Source: Frankia casuarinae
GTDB lineage: Bacteria; Actinomycetota; Actinomycetes; Frankiales; Frankiaceae
Length of the DNA stretch: 64,000 nt
Direction: 5' to 3'
Assembly: GCF_000013345.1 (NCBI RefSeq)
Contig: NC_007777.1
Coordinates: 620,001-684,000, forward strand
Made by a program: the position numbers and the translations under genes
Notes under the pieces: model-generated
Seen by the model: the letters and a program-made list of their open reading frames with translations, nothing else
The model's database searches: none
Told to the model about the DNA's origin: nothing
Shown: positions 9,203 through 20,012 of the stretch, piece by piece
How the letters are laid out: each line of letters opens with the position of its first letter
Numbering within the stretch: the first letter of the stretch is position 1

Positions 9203-10534
9203 ATGCCCGTCACCCCGGTCCTCACCCGGCGCTGGAACACGCCGGAGTCGTGGACGATCGAGACCTACACCCGCCTCGACGGCTACACCGCGCTGCGCAC
9301 CGCCTTCGCGATGGCCCCGGACGACCTCATCAAGCTGGTGAAGGACTCCGGGCTGCGGGGGCGCGGCGGCGCCGGCTTCCCCACCGGGATGAAGTGGGGC
9401 TTCATCCCGCAGGGCGACGGCAGGCCGCACTACCTCGTCATCAACGCCGACGAGGGGGAGCCGGGCACCTGCAAGGACGCGCCGCTGATGATGGCGGACC
9501 CGCACTCGCTCATCGAGGGGATCATCATCGCGGCCTACGCGGTGCGGGCCGGCCGGGCGTTCGTCTACCTGCGCGGCGAACTGATCCACGCGGCCCGTCG
9601 GCTGCAGGCCGCCGTGGCCGAGGCCTACCGGGCCGGCTACCTCGGCCGGGACATCCTCGGCAGCGGCTTCGACCTCGACCTCGTCGTGCACTCCGGCGCG
9701 GGCGCCTACATCTGCGGCGAGGAGACAGCCCTGCTCGACTCCCTGGAGGGCCGTCGCGGCCAGCCGCGGCTGCGCCCGCCGTTCCCCGCGACGCACGGCC
9801 TGTACGCCTCCCCGACGGTGGTCAACAACGTCGAGACGATCGCGTCGGTGCCGTACATCGTGAACTACGGCGTGGACTGGTTCCGGTCAATGGGCCGGGA
9901 GCGCTCGCCGGGGCCGAAGATCTACAGCCTGTCCGGGCACGTGACCCGGCCCGGCCAGTACGAGGCCCCGATGGGCACCACGCTGCGGGAGCTGCTCGAC
10001 TTGGCCGGCGGCGTGCGGGGCGGTCACGGGCTCAAGGCGTGGACCCCGGGCGGGTCGTCCACTCCGATGCTGACCGCCGAGCACCTCGACGCGCCGCTCG
10101 ACTTCGAGGGCATGCAGGAGGCCGGGTCGCTGCTTGGCACGGCCGCACTCATGATCATGGATGACACGGTCGACATGCTCAAGGTCGTCCGCCGGCTCAC
10201 CCAGTTCTACGCGCACGAGTCGTGCGGCAAGTGCACTCCGTGCCGCGAGGGCACCACCTGGATGGTGCAGATCCTGTCCCGGATGGAACGGGGCCAAGGC
10301 GACGCCGAGGACGTGGACACCCTCGTCGACGCCTGCGACAACATCTTCGGCCGGGCATTCTGCGCGCTGGCCGACGGGGCCACCTCCCCGATCGTCTCGG
10401 GGATCAAGTACTTCCGGGACGAGTTCATCCCGGTGAGTGCGGTGACCACGAAGCCGAACCCCACCCCGGGAGACGCCACGGCCGGCGACGGCTCGCCCGC
10501 GTCCGCCCCGGGTGCCTACGCGGGAGCGCACTGA
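9203..10534 (+). CDS. nuoF: NADH-quinone oxidoreductase subunit F
   Basis: 443 residues, ATG two bases after nuoE with GGGGAGC upstream. It is the NADH-oxidising subunit: [13 protein letters not shown] binds [19 protein letters not shown] is the NADH motif, and [11 protein letters not shown] plus a later Cys in GRAFC bind the N3 [4Fe-4S] cluster. Its presence shows that this complex accepts electrons from NADH, unlike the NuoEFG-less 11-subunit forms. Confidence 0.97.
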   Translation: MPVTPVLTRRWNTPESWTIETYTRLDGYTALRTAFAMAPDDLIKLVKDSGLRGRGGAGFPTGMKWGFIPQGDGRPHYLVINADEGEPGTCKDAPLMMADPHSLIEGIIIAAYAVRAGRAFVYLRGELIHAARRLQAAVAEAYRAGYLGRDILGSGFDLDLVVHSGAGAYICGEETALLDSLEGRRGQPRLRPPFPATHGLYASPTVVNNVETIASVPYIVNYGVDWFRSMGRERSPGPKIYSLSGHVTRPGQYEAPMGTTLRELLDLAGGVRGGHGLKAWTPGGSSTPMLTAEHLDAPLDFEGMQEAGSLLGTAALMIMDDTVDMLKVVRRLTQFYAHESCGKCTPCREGTTWMVQILSRMERGQGDAEDVDTLVDACDNIFGRAFCALADGATSPIVSGIKYFRDEFIPVSAVTTKPNPTPGDATAGDGSPASAPGAYAGAH

Positions 10535-10539
10535 CCATC

Positions 10540-13047
10540 ATGACCGTCGCCCCATCCAGGCCTCGCGCCTCCGAGCCGGCCCAGCCGGCCGCACCCGACC
10601 TCATCACCCTCACCATCGACGGGCTGTCGGTGAGCGTGCCCAAGGGCACCCTCATCATCCGCGCGGCCGAGCTGCTCGGCATCGAGATCCCGCGGTTCTG
10701 CGACCATCCGCTCCTCGACCCCGTCGGAGCCTGCCGGCAGTGCATCGTCGAGGTGGAGGGCCAGCGCAAGCCGATCGCCTCCTGCACCACGACGGTGGCC
10801 GCCGACATGGTCGTGAAGACCCAGCTGACCTCGCCGGTCGCCCGCAAGGCCCAGGCCGGCACGCTTGAGTTCCTGCTCCTCAACCATCCGCTCGACTGCC
10901 CGATCTGCGACAAGGGCGGCGAGTGCCCGCTGCAGAACCAGTCGATGGCGAACGGCGGCGCGGTCTCCCGGTTCAAGGAGACCAAGCGGGTGTACCCGAA
11001 GCCGCTGGCGATCTCCACCGAGATCCTGCTGGACCGGGAGCGCTGCGTGCTGTGTGCCCGCTGCACCCGGTTCTCCGCCCAGATCGCCGGGGACCCGTTC
11101 ATCGAGCTGTTCGAGCGGGGCGCCGCCGAGCAGGTCGCGGTGAGCGACGGGCAGCCGTTCTCCTCCTACTTCTCCGGCAATACCGTGCAGATCTGCCCAG
11201 TGGGGGCGTTGACCAGCGCCGCCTACCGCTTCCGGGCCCGGCCCTTCGACCTGGTCTCCACGCCCACGGCGTGCGAGCACTGCGCGTCGGGCTGCTCCCT
11301 GCGCACCGACCACCGCCGGGGCAGGGTGACCCGTCGCCTCGCCGGCGACGACCCGGCGGTGAACGAGGAGTGGAACTGCGACAAGGGCCGGTTCGCCTTC
11401 ACCTACGCGCGCGCGGCCGATCGGCTCACCACCCCGCTGATCCGCGACGACGACACCGGGCAGCTCGTCCCGGTCTCCTGGAGCGAGGCGCTCAAGTACG
11501 CCGCGCGGGGGCTGGCCGAGTGCCGGGACCGGCGCGGGGTCGGGGTGCTCACCGGCGGGCGGCTGACCCGCGAGGACGCCTACGCCTACGCGAAGTTCAC
11601 CCGGGTGGCGCTGGCCAGCAACGACGTGGACTTCCGGGCCCGGCCGCACTCCGCCGAGGAGGAGCAGTTCCTCGGGTATGCCGTCGCCGGTACCGGCATC
11701 GGCGTCACCTACGCCGATCTCGAGGCCGCCCCGGCCGTGCTCCTGGTGGCCTTCGAACCGGAGGAGGAGTCGCCCATCGTCTTCCTGCGGCTGCGTAAGG
11801 CCGTGGACAAGCACGCCGCGGCCGTGCACGCGCTCGCCCCCCTGGCGAGCCGGGGGCTGACCAAGCTCGCCGGCACCCTCGTGCCGACGCGGCCGGGCGA
11901 GGAGGCGGCCGTCCTCGACGCGCTCGCCGCCCCCGACCGGGGCGGGCCGGAAGCACCGACCACGCGGGCCCTGCGGGCGCCGGGGGCGGTGATCCTGGTG
12001 GGCGAGCGGGCCGCGGAGTTCCCCGGGGCCCTGTCCGCGGCCGTCCGGCTGGCCGAGGCGACGGGTGCCTCGCTCGCCTGGGTTCCGCGGCGGGCCGGTG
12101 ACCGCGGCGCGGTCTCGGCCGGACTGCTTCCCTCGCTGCTGCCCGGCGGTCGCCCGGTCACGGATGCCGCCGGGCGCGCCGAGGTCGAGGAGGTCTGGGG
12201 GGGTCCGCTGCCCGGCGCGCCCGGCCGCGACACCGACGGCATGCTGGCTGCCGCCGCGGCCGGGCGGCTCGACGGGATGATCGTCGCCGGCGTTGACGCG
12301 GAGGACCTGCCGAATCCGGCGAGTGCGCTCGCGACGCTCGCCCGGATGCCGTTCTGCGTCTCGATCGAGCTGCGCCGGTCGTCGATCGCCGAGGTCGCGG
12401 ACGTGGTTCTGCCCATCGCCCCGGTGGCGGAGAAGGCCGGCTCGTTCGTCGACTGGGAGGGCCGGCTGCGACCGTTCCAGCGGGCCCTGGACACCCCGGC
12501 CCTGCCAGACGTCCGGGTGTTGCACCTGCTTGCCGCCGAGATGGGCCTCGACCTCGGCCTGCCCGACGCCGGCGCGGCCGCCCGCGAGCTGCGCGCCCTG
12601 GGTCGGGCCGGCGACGGCGTGAGCCGGGTGCCCGCACCGTCGGAGCCGATCGCCGAGCCGCCCGTCGCGGGGGTGGGTGAGGCGGTGCTCGCGACCTGGC
12701 ACCAGCTCGTCGACGACGGCGCTCTGCAGGCCGACGAGCCCTACCTGGCGGGCACCGCGCGCCCGGCGGTGGCCCGCCTGTCCGCCGCGACCGCCGCCGA
12801 GATCGGCGCCGTGGCCGGGAGACGGGTGACCATCACGGCCTCCCGTGGCTCGATCACCCTGCCCGTCGAGGTCACGGCGATGCCCGACCGGGTGGTCTGG
12901 GTGCCGACCCACTCGCCGGGCTCGCACGTGCGCCGGGCGCTCGCCGGGGACGCCGGGGTCCTCGTCCGGGTGGGCCCCGCCGAGGACGATCCCCCTGCCG
13001 AGGACGGCACCCCCGCCGGGGACGACACTCCCGGAGGCCGCGCATGA
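10540..13047 (+). CDS. nuoG: NADH-quinone oxidoreductase subunit G
   Basis: 835 residues from ATG 10540. The N-terminal [2Fe-2S] ligands are in [16 protein letters not shown]. The His-ligated cluster is in [17 protein letters not shown] and another is in CVLCARC...CPVGAL. A further CEHCASGC...CDKG set near residue 250 would bind the extra N7-type cluster found in some bacteria. A molybdopterin-oxidoreductase-like domain follows and ends in an Asp/Pro-rich tail. Stop and nuoH start overlap as ATGA. Confidence 0.96.
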   Translation: MTVAPSRPRASEPAQPAAPDLITLTIDGLSVSVPKGTLIIRAAELLGIEIPRFCDHPLLDPVGACRQCIVEVEGQRKPIASCTTTVAADMVVKTQLTSPVARKAQAGTLEFLLLNHPLDCPICDKGGECPLQNQSMANGGAVSRFKETKRVYPKPLAISTEILLDRERCVLCARCTRFSAQIAGDPFIELFERGAAEQVAVSDGQPFSSYFSGNTVQICPVGALTSAAYRFRARPFDLVSTPTACEHCASGCSLRTDHRRGRVTRRLAGDDPAVNEEWNCDKGRFAFTYARAADRLTTPLIRDDDTGQLVPVSWSEALKYAARGLAECRDRRGVGVLTGGRLTREDAYAYAKFTRVALASNDVDFRARPHSAEEEQFLGYAVAGTGIGVTYADLEAAPAVLLVAFEPEEESPIVFLRLRKAVDKHAAAVHALAPLASRGLTKLAGTLVPTRPGEEAAVLDALAAPDRGGPEAPTTRALRAPGAVILVGERAAEFPGALSAAVRLAEATGASLAWVPRRAGDRGAVSAGLLPSLLPGGRPVTDAAGRAEVEEVWGGPLPGAPGRDTDGMLAAAAAGRLDGMIVAGVDAEDLPNPASALATLARMPFCVSIELRRSSIAEVADVVLPIAPVAEKAGSFVDWEGRLRPFQRALDTPALPDVRVLHLLAAEMGLDLGLPDAGAAARELRALGRAGDGVSRVPAPSEPIAEPPVAGVGEAVLATWHQLVDDGALQADEPYLAGTARPAVARLSAATAAEIGAVAGRRVTITASRGSITLPVEVTAMPDRVVWVPTHSPGSHVRRALAGDAGVLVRVGPAEDDPPAEDGTPAGDDTPGGRA

Positions 13048-14393
13048 GCGCCACCCCGTCCACGCTCGTCTGGGCCGCGGCCGCGGATCCGGACCTGCAC
13101 GCGTTCGCCGACGACCCGTTCTGGCTGATCCTGCTCAAGGCCGTGGCGGTGTTCGCCTTCCTGCTGCTGATGACGCTGTTCGCGATCGTGTTCGAGCGCA
13201 AGGTCGTCGCGAAGATGCAGCAGCGGGTCGGCCCGAACCGCCACGGCCCGAGGGGCTGGCTGCAGAGCCTCGCCGACGGCGCCAAGCTGATGCTCAAGGA
13301 AGACCTCATCCCGGTACTCGCCGACAAGCCGATCTTCATCCTGGCGCCGATCGTCTCCGCGGTGCCGGCGTTCCTCGCCTTCGCGGTGATCCCCTTCGGC
13401 CCGGAGGTCTCGATCTTCGGGGAGCGGACCACGCTGCAACTGGCGGACCTGCCGGTGAGCGTGCTCTACCTGCTGGCAGCCGCCTCCCTCGGCGTCTACG
13501 GGCTCATTCTGTCGGGCTGGTCGAGCGGGTCCACCTACCCGCTGCTCGGCTCGCTGCGTTCGGCCGCGCAGATCATCTCCTACGAGGTCGCGATGGGGCT
13601 CGCGTTCGTCGCGGTGTTCATCTACGCCGGCACGCTGTCGACCTCCGGCATCGTGGCGGGCCAGTCGGGTCGCTGGTACATCGTGCTGGTGCCGTCGTTC
13701 GTCCTGTACTGCATCTCGATGGTCGGCGAGACGAACCGGACCCCCTTCGACCTCCCCGAGGCCGAGGGCGAACTGGTCGGCGGGTTCCACACCGAGTACA
13801 GCTCCATCAAGTTCGCGTTCTTCTTCCTGGCCGAGTACATCAACATGGTCACCGTCTCGGCGATCGCGACGACCTTGTTCCTCGGGGGCTGGCAGCCTCC
13901 GCCCATCCCCGGCCTGTCCGGTCTGAACTCCGGCTGGGTTCCGCTGATCTGGTTCGTCCTCAAGCTGCTGGCGTTCCTGTTCTTCTTCATCTGGCTGCGC
14001 GGGACGCTGCCGCGGCTGCGGTACGACCAGTTCATGAGCTTCGGCTGGAAGGTGCTCATCCCGGTCGGTCTGGTCTGGGTGCTGGCCGTCGCGACCTTCC
14101 GCGTCTACCAGAAGCACGTGGACGACCGCACGCCCTGGCTCGTCGGGTTTGGCGTGGTCGTCGGCATCCTGCTGATCGTCGCGCTCATCGATCCCGGCGG
14201 CGCGAGGCACCAACGGGAGCTGGAGGAGGCCGAGCAGCGCAAGCTGGCCGAGGCGCCGAGCCTCGACCGCATCCCGTGGCCCCCCCCACCGCAGGCCGCT
14301 GGACGGGGTCGTCCGGCGGTGTCCGCCGGTGCCTCGGCCAATGGGTCGTCCACTGTCATCCCCGCGGACCCCGGTCCGCGTCAGGAGCGTTGA
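13044..14393 (+). CDS. nuoH: NADH-quinone oxidoreductase subunit H
   Basis: 449 residues with about eight transmembrane helices. NuoH is the membrane subunit that joins the arms and lines the quinone channel. Conserved segments include [19 protein letters not shown] (about residue 50) and [17 protein letters not shown] with GFHTEYSS. The C-terminal 60 residues are a hydrophilic extension usual in actinobacteria. It starts in a 4-base overlap with nuoG. Confidence 0.97.
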   Translation: MSATPSTLVWAAAADPDLHAFADDPFWLILLKAVAVFAFLLLMTLFAIVFERKVVAKMQQRVGPNRHGPRGWLQSLADGAKLMLKEDLIPVLADKPIFILAPIVSAVPAFLAFAVIPFGPEVSIFGERTTLQLADLPVSVLYLLAAASLGVYGLILSGWSSGSTYPLLGSLRSAAQIISYEVAMGLAFVAVFIYAGTLSTSGIVAGQSGRWYIVLVPSFVLYCISMVGETNRTPFDLPEAEGELVGGFHTEYSSIKFAFFFLAEYINMVTVSAIATTLFLGGWQPPPIPGLSGLNSGWVPLIWFVLKLLAFLFFFIWLRGTLPRLRYDQFMSFGWKVLIPVGLVWVLAVATFRVYQKHVDDRTPWLVGFGVVVGILLIVALIDPGGARHQRELEEAEQRKLAEAPSLDRIPWPPPPQAAGRGRPAVSAGASANGSSTVIPADPGPRQER

Positions 14394-14396
14394 GTC

Positions 14397-15050
14397 ATGG
14401 GGATCCTCGACCCGTACAAGGGGTTCGGCGTCACCTTCGGGACGATGTTCAAGAAGCCGACGACCGAGCAGTACCCGGAGGAAAAAAAGGAGACCGCTCC
14501 GCGTTTCCACGGCCGTCACCAGCTCAACCGGCATCCCGACGGCCTGGAGAAGTGTGTCGGGTGCGAGCTGTGCGCCTGGGCGTGCCCGGCCGATGCGATC
14601 TATGTCGAGGGCGCGGACAACACCGAGGCCGAGCGGTACTCCCCGGGCGAGCGGTACGGCCGCGTTTACCAGATCAACTACCTGCGGTGCATCCTGTGCG
14701 GGCTGTGCATCGAGGCCTGCCCCACCCGGGCGCTGACGATGTCCAACGACTACGAGCTCGCCGACGACAGCCGACAGGATCTGATCTTCACCAAGGAACA
14801 GCTGCTCGCTCCGCTGCGCGAGGGTATGGAGGCGCCGCCGCATCCGATGCGGCTCGGCTCCAGCGAGACCGACTACTACACTCGCGACCCCGACGCCCCG
14901 CTGCCCTGGCAGGCCTCGGGGCAAGAGCAGGTCGCGGGGCAGGCCGCGGAGCTGGAGGCAGCAGACGTCATTGCCCGGCGGACGGCGGGCGAGCACTCCC
15001 GGGCGGATGAGGTTCCCGCCCACGGCGCCGGTTCGGAGCGACCACGATGA
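14397..15050 (+). CDS. nuoI: NADH-quinone oxidoreductase subunit I
   Basis: 217 residues. Two ferredoxin motifs, [12 protein letters not shown] and [12 protein letters not shown], bind clusters N6a and N6b, which carry electrons to NuoB. The N-terminal helix contacts the membrane arm. The C-terminal 60 residues are variable. The gene overlaps nuoJ by four bases (ATGA). Confidence 0.97.
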   Translation: MGILDPYKGFGVTFGTMFKKPTTEQYPEEKKETAPRFHGRHQLNRHPDGLEKCVGCELCAWACPADAIYVEGADNTEAERYSPGERYGRVYQINYLRCILCGLCIEACPTRALTMSNDYELADDSRQDLIFTKEQLLAPLREGMEAPPHPMRLGSSETDYYTRDPDAPLPWQASGQEQVAGQAAELEAADVIARRTAGEHSRADEVPAHGAGSERPR

Positions 15051-15850
15051 ACCACGAGATCCTCGCCGCGGCGGGGGACATCACCAGCACCTCCACCGGT
15101 GAGGCCGCGACCTTCTGGATTCTCTCGCCGGTCGCGGTGCTGGCCGCACTCGGCATGGTGATGGTCCGCAGCGCCGTGCACTCGGCGTTGCTGCTGGTGG
15201 CCAACCTGTTCTGCGTCGCGGTGTTCTACCTGATTCAGGAGGCACCGTTCCTCGGGTTTGTGCAGATCATCGTCTACGCGGGCGCGATCATGGTGTTGTT
15301 CCTGTTCGTGCTGATGCTCGTCGGGGTCGACTCGTCCGACTCGTTGGTGGAGACCATCCGTGGTCAGCGCCTCGGCGCGATCGTCTTCGGCCTCGGCTTC
15401 GCGGGCCTGCTGGCCTTCCCGATCGGTTCGGCGATCGACGGCGGGAGCGCCAAGGGCCTGTCCGAGGCGAACACCGGCGGCAACGTCCAGGCGATCGGCC
15501 GTCTGCTGTTCACCGACTACGTCTTCGTCTTCGAGGCGATCTCGGCGCTGCTCGTCGTCGCCGCGATCGGCACGATGGTCCTCGGCCACCGGGAACGTGA
15601 AGGCGGCCGGATCAGCCAGCGGGAGTGGATGCGGCGGCGCTTCACCGAGGGCCGTCAGGTCACCCCGTTGCCCGGGCCGGGCGTCTTCGCCCGGCATGAC
15701 TCCGCCGACACGCTAGGGCTGTTGCCGGGCGGCGGGCGCGCCTCGGGCATCGGGGGCGTCCCCGGGACGCCCGACGAGCCGGGCGGCGGCATCTCCCGGG
15801 ACGCGGACGGCTCGGCGCCCGTCGGCGCCGGTAAGGGGGACGGTCGATGA
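15047..15850 (+). CDS. nuoJ: NADH-quinone oxidoreductase subunit J
   Basis: 267 residues with five hydrophobic segments in the first 185 residues. The family motif [20 protein letters not shown] on the third helix is intact. This is the ND6-like membrane subunit. The last 75 residues are a hydrophilic Gly-rich tail. An ATGA overlap couples it to nuoK. Confidence 0.96.
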   Translation: MNHEILAAAGDITSTSTGEAATFWILSPVAVLAALGMVMVRSAVHSALLLVANLFCVAVFYLIQEAPFLGFVQIIVYAGAIMVLFLFVLMLVGVDSSDSLVETIRGQRLGAIVFGLGFAGLLAFPIGSAIDGGSAKGLSEANTGGNVQAIGRLLFTDYVFVFEAISALLVVAAIGTMVLGHREREGGRISQREWMRRRFTEGRQVTPLPGPGVFARHDSADTLGLLPGGGRASGIGGVPGTPDEPGGGISRDADGSAPVGAGKGDGR

Positions 15851-16146
15851 ACCCCGCGAACTATCTGATCCTCTCCGCGCTACTGTTCACCATCGGCACG
15901 GTCGGGGTCCTCGTCCGGCGCAACGCGATCGTCGTGTTCATGTCGGTGGAGCTCATGCTCAACGCCGTGAACCTGACCCTGGTCACGTTCTCCCGCATTC
16001 ACGGGACCCTCGACGGGCAGATCATGGCCTTCTTCGTCATGGTCGTCGCCGCGGCCGAGGTCGTCATCGGCCTGGCCATCATCCTCAGCATCTTCCGAAC
16101 CCGTCGCTCGGCGTCGGTGGATGACGTGAACCTGCTGAAGTACTAG
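15847..16146 (+). CDS. nuoK: NADH-quinone oxidoreductase subunit K
   Basis: 99 residues, the normal size, with three transmembrane helices. The conserved [11 protein letters not shown] and the membrane glutamates needed for proton transfer are present (ELML in helix 2, [10 protein letters not shown] in helix 3). It belongs to the Mrp/NuoK antiporter-like family. Confidence 0.97.
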   Translation: MNPANYLILSALLFTIGTVGVLVRRNAIVVFMSVELMLNAVNLTLVTFSRIHGTLDGQIMAFFVMVVAAAEVVIGLAIILSIFRTRRSASVDDVNLLKY

Positions 16147-16336
16147 ATCCCAGCCAAGCACGAGTACGAGCGCGAGCACCAGATCTTGACCAGCACTCCC
16201 ACCGCGGACCGGGTCGGGTGGACTCTCCGGTCCGCTCCCGCCGCCGGAACGCGGCTGCGACCGGCCGTCGGCCACGGAAGAACGGACGACACTGCAGTGA
16301 CGCATTATCGCCAATGGCATCCGCGGCGGAGTCGCG
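16147..16336. other. 190-base gap inside the nuo operon (nuoK-nuoL)
   Basis: This is the only gap of any size within nuo. It holds no plausible gene, strong hairpin or consensus promoter. A TTGACC at about 16183 lacks a matching -10. A weak internal promoter or an mRNA processing site cannot be excluded. Confidence 0.5.
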
Positions 16337-18322
16337 ATGAACGCTGACCCGCTTCTGCTCGCTGCCGCCGAACATGGCGGTAGCAAGATCCATTATGCGG
16401 CCGCGTCGGGGGTCTTCTCGCTGACCTGGCTGCTCATCGCGCTTCCATTGGCCGGAGCCGCGGTGCTGTTGCTCGGCGGTCGGCGGACCGACGGGTTCGG
16501 GCATCTGCTCGGCACACTGACCTCCGCCGCCAGCTTCGTGATCGGTCTGGTGCTGTTCGCCGGCCTGCTCGACCGCCCCGGTGACGACCGGGCGCTGTCC
16601 CAGCAGCTGTACTCCTGGATTCCGGTCAACGGTTTCCGGGTGGACGTCGGTCTGCTGGTCGACCAGCTCTCGGTCGTCTTCGTGCTGCTGATCACCGGGG
16701 TCGGGACACTGATCCACATCTACTCGATCGGCTACATGGCGCACGACCCGGCCCGGCGGAAGTTCTTCGCCTACATGAACCTCTTCCTGGCGTCGATGCT
16801 GCTGCTCGTCCTGGGCGACAACTTCCTGTCGCTCTATGCCGGCTGGGAGCTGGTCGGGCTGTCGTCCTTCCTGCTCATCAAGTTCTGGGAGTACAAGCCG
16901 GCCGCCGCCACCGCGGCGAACAAGGCCTTCTACATGAACCGGGTCGGGGACGTCGGGCTGGCGCTCGCGATCATGTTCATGTTCGCCACCGTCGGGTCGA
17001 CGAGCTACGCCGACGTGTTCGGCTCGGCCGCCGCGGGCGTCATCGGTTACGGCACGATCACCGCGATCGCGCTGCTGCTCCTGCTCGCTGCGTGCGGCAA
17101 GTCCGGCCAGTTCCCGTTGCAGGCCTGGCTGCCGGACGCCATGGAGGGCCCGACCCCGATCTCCGCGCTCATCCACGCGGCGACCATGGTCACCGCCGGG
17201 GTCTATCTCATCGTGCGGGCCGGGCCGATCTTCAACGAGACGCAGGCCGCCCGTACCGTCGTGGTGATCATCGGGGCGGTCACGATCCTGATCGGCTGCG
17301 TCATCGGCTGTGCCTACGATGACATCAAGAAGGTGCTGGCCTACTCGACAGTCAGCCAGATCGGGTACATGTTCCTCGCGGTGGGGCTGGGACCGGCCGG
17401 CTACGCGATCGGCATCATGCACCTGCTCGCCCACGGCTTCTTCAAGGCCGGTCTGTTCCTCGGATCCGGCTCGGTGATCCACGCGATGAATGACGACCAG
17501 GACCTGCGTCACTACGGCGGGCTCTGGCGGTATATGAAGATCACCTGGGTGACCTTTGGTGTCGGCTACCTGGCGATCATCGGGTTCCCCGGGTTCTCCG
17601 GCTTCTTCACCAAGGACCGGATCATCGAGACCGCCTTCGACAAGGGCGGGACGTCGGGATACCTGCTCGGCTCGATCGCGCTGCTGGGCGCGGGCATCAC
17701 CGCCTTCTACATGTCCCGCCTGTTTCTGATGACCTTCCACGGCAGGCCGCGCTGGACGACGGAGGGCGAGCACGCTCGGCATCCGCACGAGTCCCCGGGG
17801 TCGATGACCGGTCCGATGATCCTGCTGGCCGTCGGCTCGCTCCTCGCCGGTGGCCTGTTCGTCCTCGGCCATTCGCTGCAGGACTGGCTCGAACCGGTCG
17901 CCGGGGCGGGGGTCGAGGGTGTCCACACCTTCTCGCCGCTCGTCCTCACCCTGCTCACGCTGGTGGTCACCGCCGGCGGCTTTGCCGGGGCCTATGTGCG
18001 CTACCAGCTGCGCCCGGTCGAGGCGACGGCCCCGCCGGACTCCGAGGTCACCCTGGCCACCGTCGCCGCCCGTCACGACCTGTTCGCGAACACCTTCAAC
18101 GAGACCGTCGCGATGCGGCCCGGCCAGTACCTGACCCGTTTCCTGGTCTGGCTGGACCTCGTCGGCGTTGACGGGCTCGTGCGGGGCAGCGCCGCCGCCA
18201 TCGGCGGCCTGTCGGGGCGGATGCGCCGCCTCCAGACCGGCTTCGTCCGGTCCTACGCTCTGTCGATGTTGGGAGGTGCCGTCCTCGTGGTCGGCGCGCT
18301 GCTGCTGGTGAGGGCGGGCTGA
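16337..18322 (+). CDS. nuoL: NADH-quinone oxidoreductase subunit L
   Basis: 661 residues, normal length, with about 16 transmembrane helices. This distal proton-pumping subunit resembles Mrp antiporters. The broken-helix lysines and the key glutamate lie in [13 protein letters not shown] and in [20 protein letters not shown]. The C-terminal half carries the lateral helix. The start is the ATG at 16337, giving a hydrophobic stretch that begins near residue 28. Confidence 0.97.
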   Translation: MNADPLLLAAAEHGGSKIHYAAASGVFSLTWLLIALPLAGAAVLLLGGRRTDGFGHLLGTLTSAASFVIGLVLFAGLLDRPGDDRALSQQLYSWIPVNGFRVDVGLLVDQLSVVFVLLITGVGTLIHIYSIGYMAHDPARRKFFAYMNLFLASMLLLVLGDNFLSLYAGWELVGLSSFLLIKFWEYKPAAATAANKAFYMNRVGDVGLALAIMFMFATVGSTSYADVFGSAAAGVIGYGTITAIALLLLLAACGKSGQFPLQAWLPDAMEGPTPISALIHAATMVTAGVYLIVRAGPIFNETQAARTVVVIIGAVTILIGCVIGCAYDDIKKVLAYSTVSQIGYMFLAVGLGPAGYAIGIMHLLAHGFFKAGLFLGSGSVIHAMNDDQDLRHYGGLWRYMKITWVTFGVGYLAIIGFPGFSGFFTKDRIIETAFDKGGTSGYLLGSIALLGAGITAFYMSRLFLMTFHGRPRWTTEGEHARHPHESPGSMTGPMILLAVGSLLAGGLFVLGHSLQDWLEPVAGAGVEGVHTFSPLVLTLLTLVVTAGGFAGAYVRYQLRPVEATAPPDSEVTLATVAARHDLFANTFNETVAMRPGQYLTRFLVWLDLVGVDGLVRGSAAAIGGLSGRMRRLQTGFVRSYALSMLGGAVLVVGALLLVRAG

Positions 18323-18323
18323 C

Positions 18324-20012
18324 ATGCACACAGTCCCCTGGTTGACGATCATGTTGATCGTCCCGGCCGCGGGTGCGGTGGTCGTCGCCGCTCTGCCCCG
18401 CCGGCTGTCGACCCTCGCCAAGCAGCTCACCCTCGGGCTCTCGCTGGCGGTTCTGGTGCTCGCGGTCCTTGCGACCGCGGCCTACAACCCGGACAAGGCC
18501 GGCTTCCAGTTCGCCCAGTCCTACGACTGGATCAAAACCTTCGGCATCTCCTACTCGGTGGGGGCCGACGGCATCTCGCTGGTGCTGATCCTGCTTGCCG
18601 CGCTGCTGGTGCCGGTCGTGGTCCTGGCGTCCTGGGACGAGGCAGGCGCGGATGGCGGGACGACCGGTGCGACGGATCCGACCGGCGCGGCCGCCGTCGG
18701 CGCGGCCGCCGTCGGGGTGGACGGCGCCGGGGTGGACGGCGCCGGGGTGGACGGCGCCGGGGTGGACGGCGCCGGGACGCGGAGCAGGCGGTCGGTCCCG
18801 GCGTTCTTCGCGCTGCTGCTGGCGCTGGAGGCCGGGATGATCGGCGTGTTCGCCGCTACCGACGTCTTCCTGTTCTACGTCTTCTTCGAGGCGATGCTCA
18901 TCCCGATGTACTTTCTCATCGGGAGCTACGGCCCGGTCCGGGAGCAGGCCCAGCGCTCCTACGCGGCGGTCAAGTTCCTGCTCTACAGCCTCTTTGGCGG
19001 CCTGCTGATGCTCGCTGCCGTGATCGGACTGTACGTCGTCTCCGCCGACAACCTCGGCAGCGGAACCTTCGACTTCGCCACCCTGCGGCAGATGGACATC
19101 ACCCCCGGGGTGCAGAAGCTGCTGTTCCTCGGTTTCTTCCTGGCGTTCGCCATCAAGGCCCCCCTGTTCCCGTTCCACACCTGGCTGCCCGACGCCGGCG
19201 CGCAGTCGCCCACCGGCGGCGCGGTGCTGCTGGTCGGGGTGCTGGACAAGGTGGGCACGTTCGGACTGATCCGGTACTGCATCCCGCTGTTTCCCGACGC
19301 GGCCGACTACTTCGCCCCGCTGGTGCTTGGTCTGGCGGTGATCGGCATCTTCTACGGCGCCCTGCTCGCCATCGGGCAGCGGGACATGAAACGGCTGGTC
19401 GCCTACACCTCGCTGGCCCACTTCGGCTTCATCGCGCTGGGCACCTTCGCCTTCACCTCCCAGGCGGGCAGCGGCGCGGTGCTTTACATGGTCAACCACG
19501 GCCTGTCCACCGGCCTGCTTTTCATGGTCGTGGGCTTCCTGGTGGCGCGCCGCGGCACTCGTGACGTCGGTGCTTACGGCGGCCTGGCCAGGGTGACGCC
19601 GGTGCTTGCCGGGGTGTTCCTCGTCGCCGGACTGTCGTCGTTGGCGTTGCCTGGAACGAACAGCTTCGTCAGCGAGTTCCTGGTGCTGGTGGGGACGTTC
19701 ACCCGGAACAGGCCGCTGGCGATCGTCGCGACCACCGGCATCGTGCTGGCCGCGATCTACATCCTGTACCTCTACCAGCGGACGATGACCGGACCGGTGG
19801 TGCACGAGGAGAACAAGGTCCTGGTCGACCTCAGCCTGCGCGAGAAGCTCGTCGTCGCCCCGATGGTCGCGCTCATCGTCGCGCTCGGGGTCTACCCCAA
19901 GCCGCTGCTCGACATCATCACGCCGACGGTGACGGCGACCTACGCCGATATCGGCAAGTCTGACCCGGCTCCGACGCACTCGGTGGCCGCGGAGTCCGGA
20001 GGCCACTCGTGA
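18324..20012 (+). CDS. nuoM: NADH-quinone oxidoreductase subunit M, with a Gly-Val-Asp repeat insert
   Basis: 562 residues with about 14 transmembrane helices. The antiporter-like core is intact (a FFEAMLIPMYFLIGSYGP stretch, and KAPLFPFHTWLPDA). Between an early helix (ending about residue 104) and the helix starting about residue 153, a roughly 48-residue Gly/Ala-rich insert holds AAAVG twice and GVDGA four times, encoded by 15-bp tandem repeats. It falls in a loop, so function is probably kept. The gene starts one base after nuoL and overlaps nuoN by four bases. Confidence 0.96.
   Translation: MHTVPWLTIMLIVPAAGAVVVAALPRRLSTLAKQLTLGLSLAVLVLAVLATAAYNPDKAGFQFAQSYDWIKTFGISYSVGADGISLVLILLAALLVPVVVLASWDEAGADGGTTGATDPTGAAAVGAAAVGVDGAGVDGAGVDGAGVDGAGTRSRRSVPAFFALLLALEAGMIGVFAATDVFLFYVFFEAMLIPMYFLIGSYGPVREQAQRSYAAVKFLLYSLFGGLLMLAAVIGLYVVSADNLGSGTFDFATLRQMDITPGVQKLLFLGFFLAFAIKAPLFPFHTWLPDAGAQSPTGGAVLLVGVLDKVGTFGLIRYCIPLFPDAADYFAPLVLGLAVIGIFYGALLAIGQRDMKRLVAYTSLAHFGFIALGTFAFTSQAGSGAVLYMVNHGLSTGLLFMVVGFLVARRGTRDVGAYGGLARVTPVLAGVFLVAGLSSLALPGTNSFVSEFLVLVGTFTRNRPLAIVATTGIVLAAIYILYLYQRTMTGPVVHEENKVLVDLSLREKLVVAPMVALIVALGVYPKPLLDIITPTVTATYADIGKSDPAPTHSVAAESGGHS
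18686..18773. repeat. Two adjoining 15-bp minisatellites inside nuoM
   Basis: A 15-bp unit occurs twice (18686-18700, 18701-18715), then a different 15-bp unit four times with perfect identity (18714-18773). Both periods keep the reading frame. Perfect identity of four copies points to recent expansion. Confidence 0.92.
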
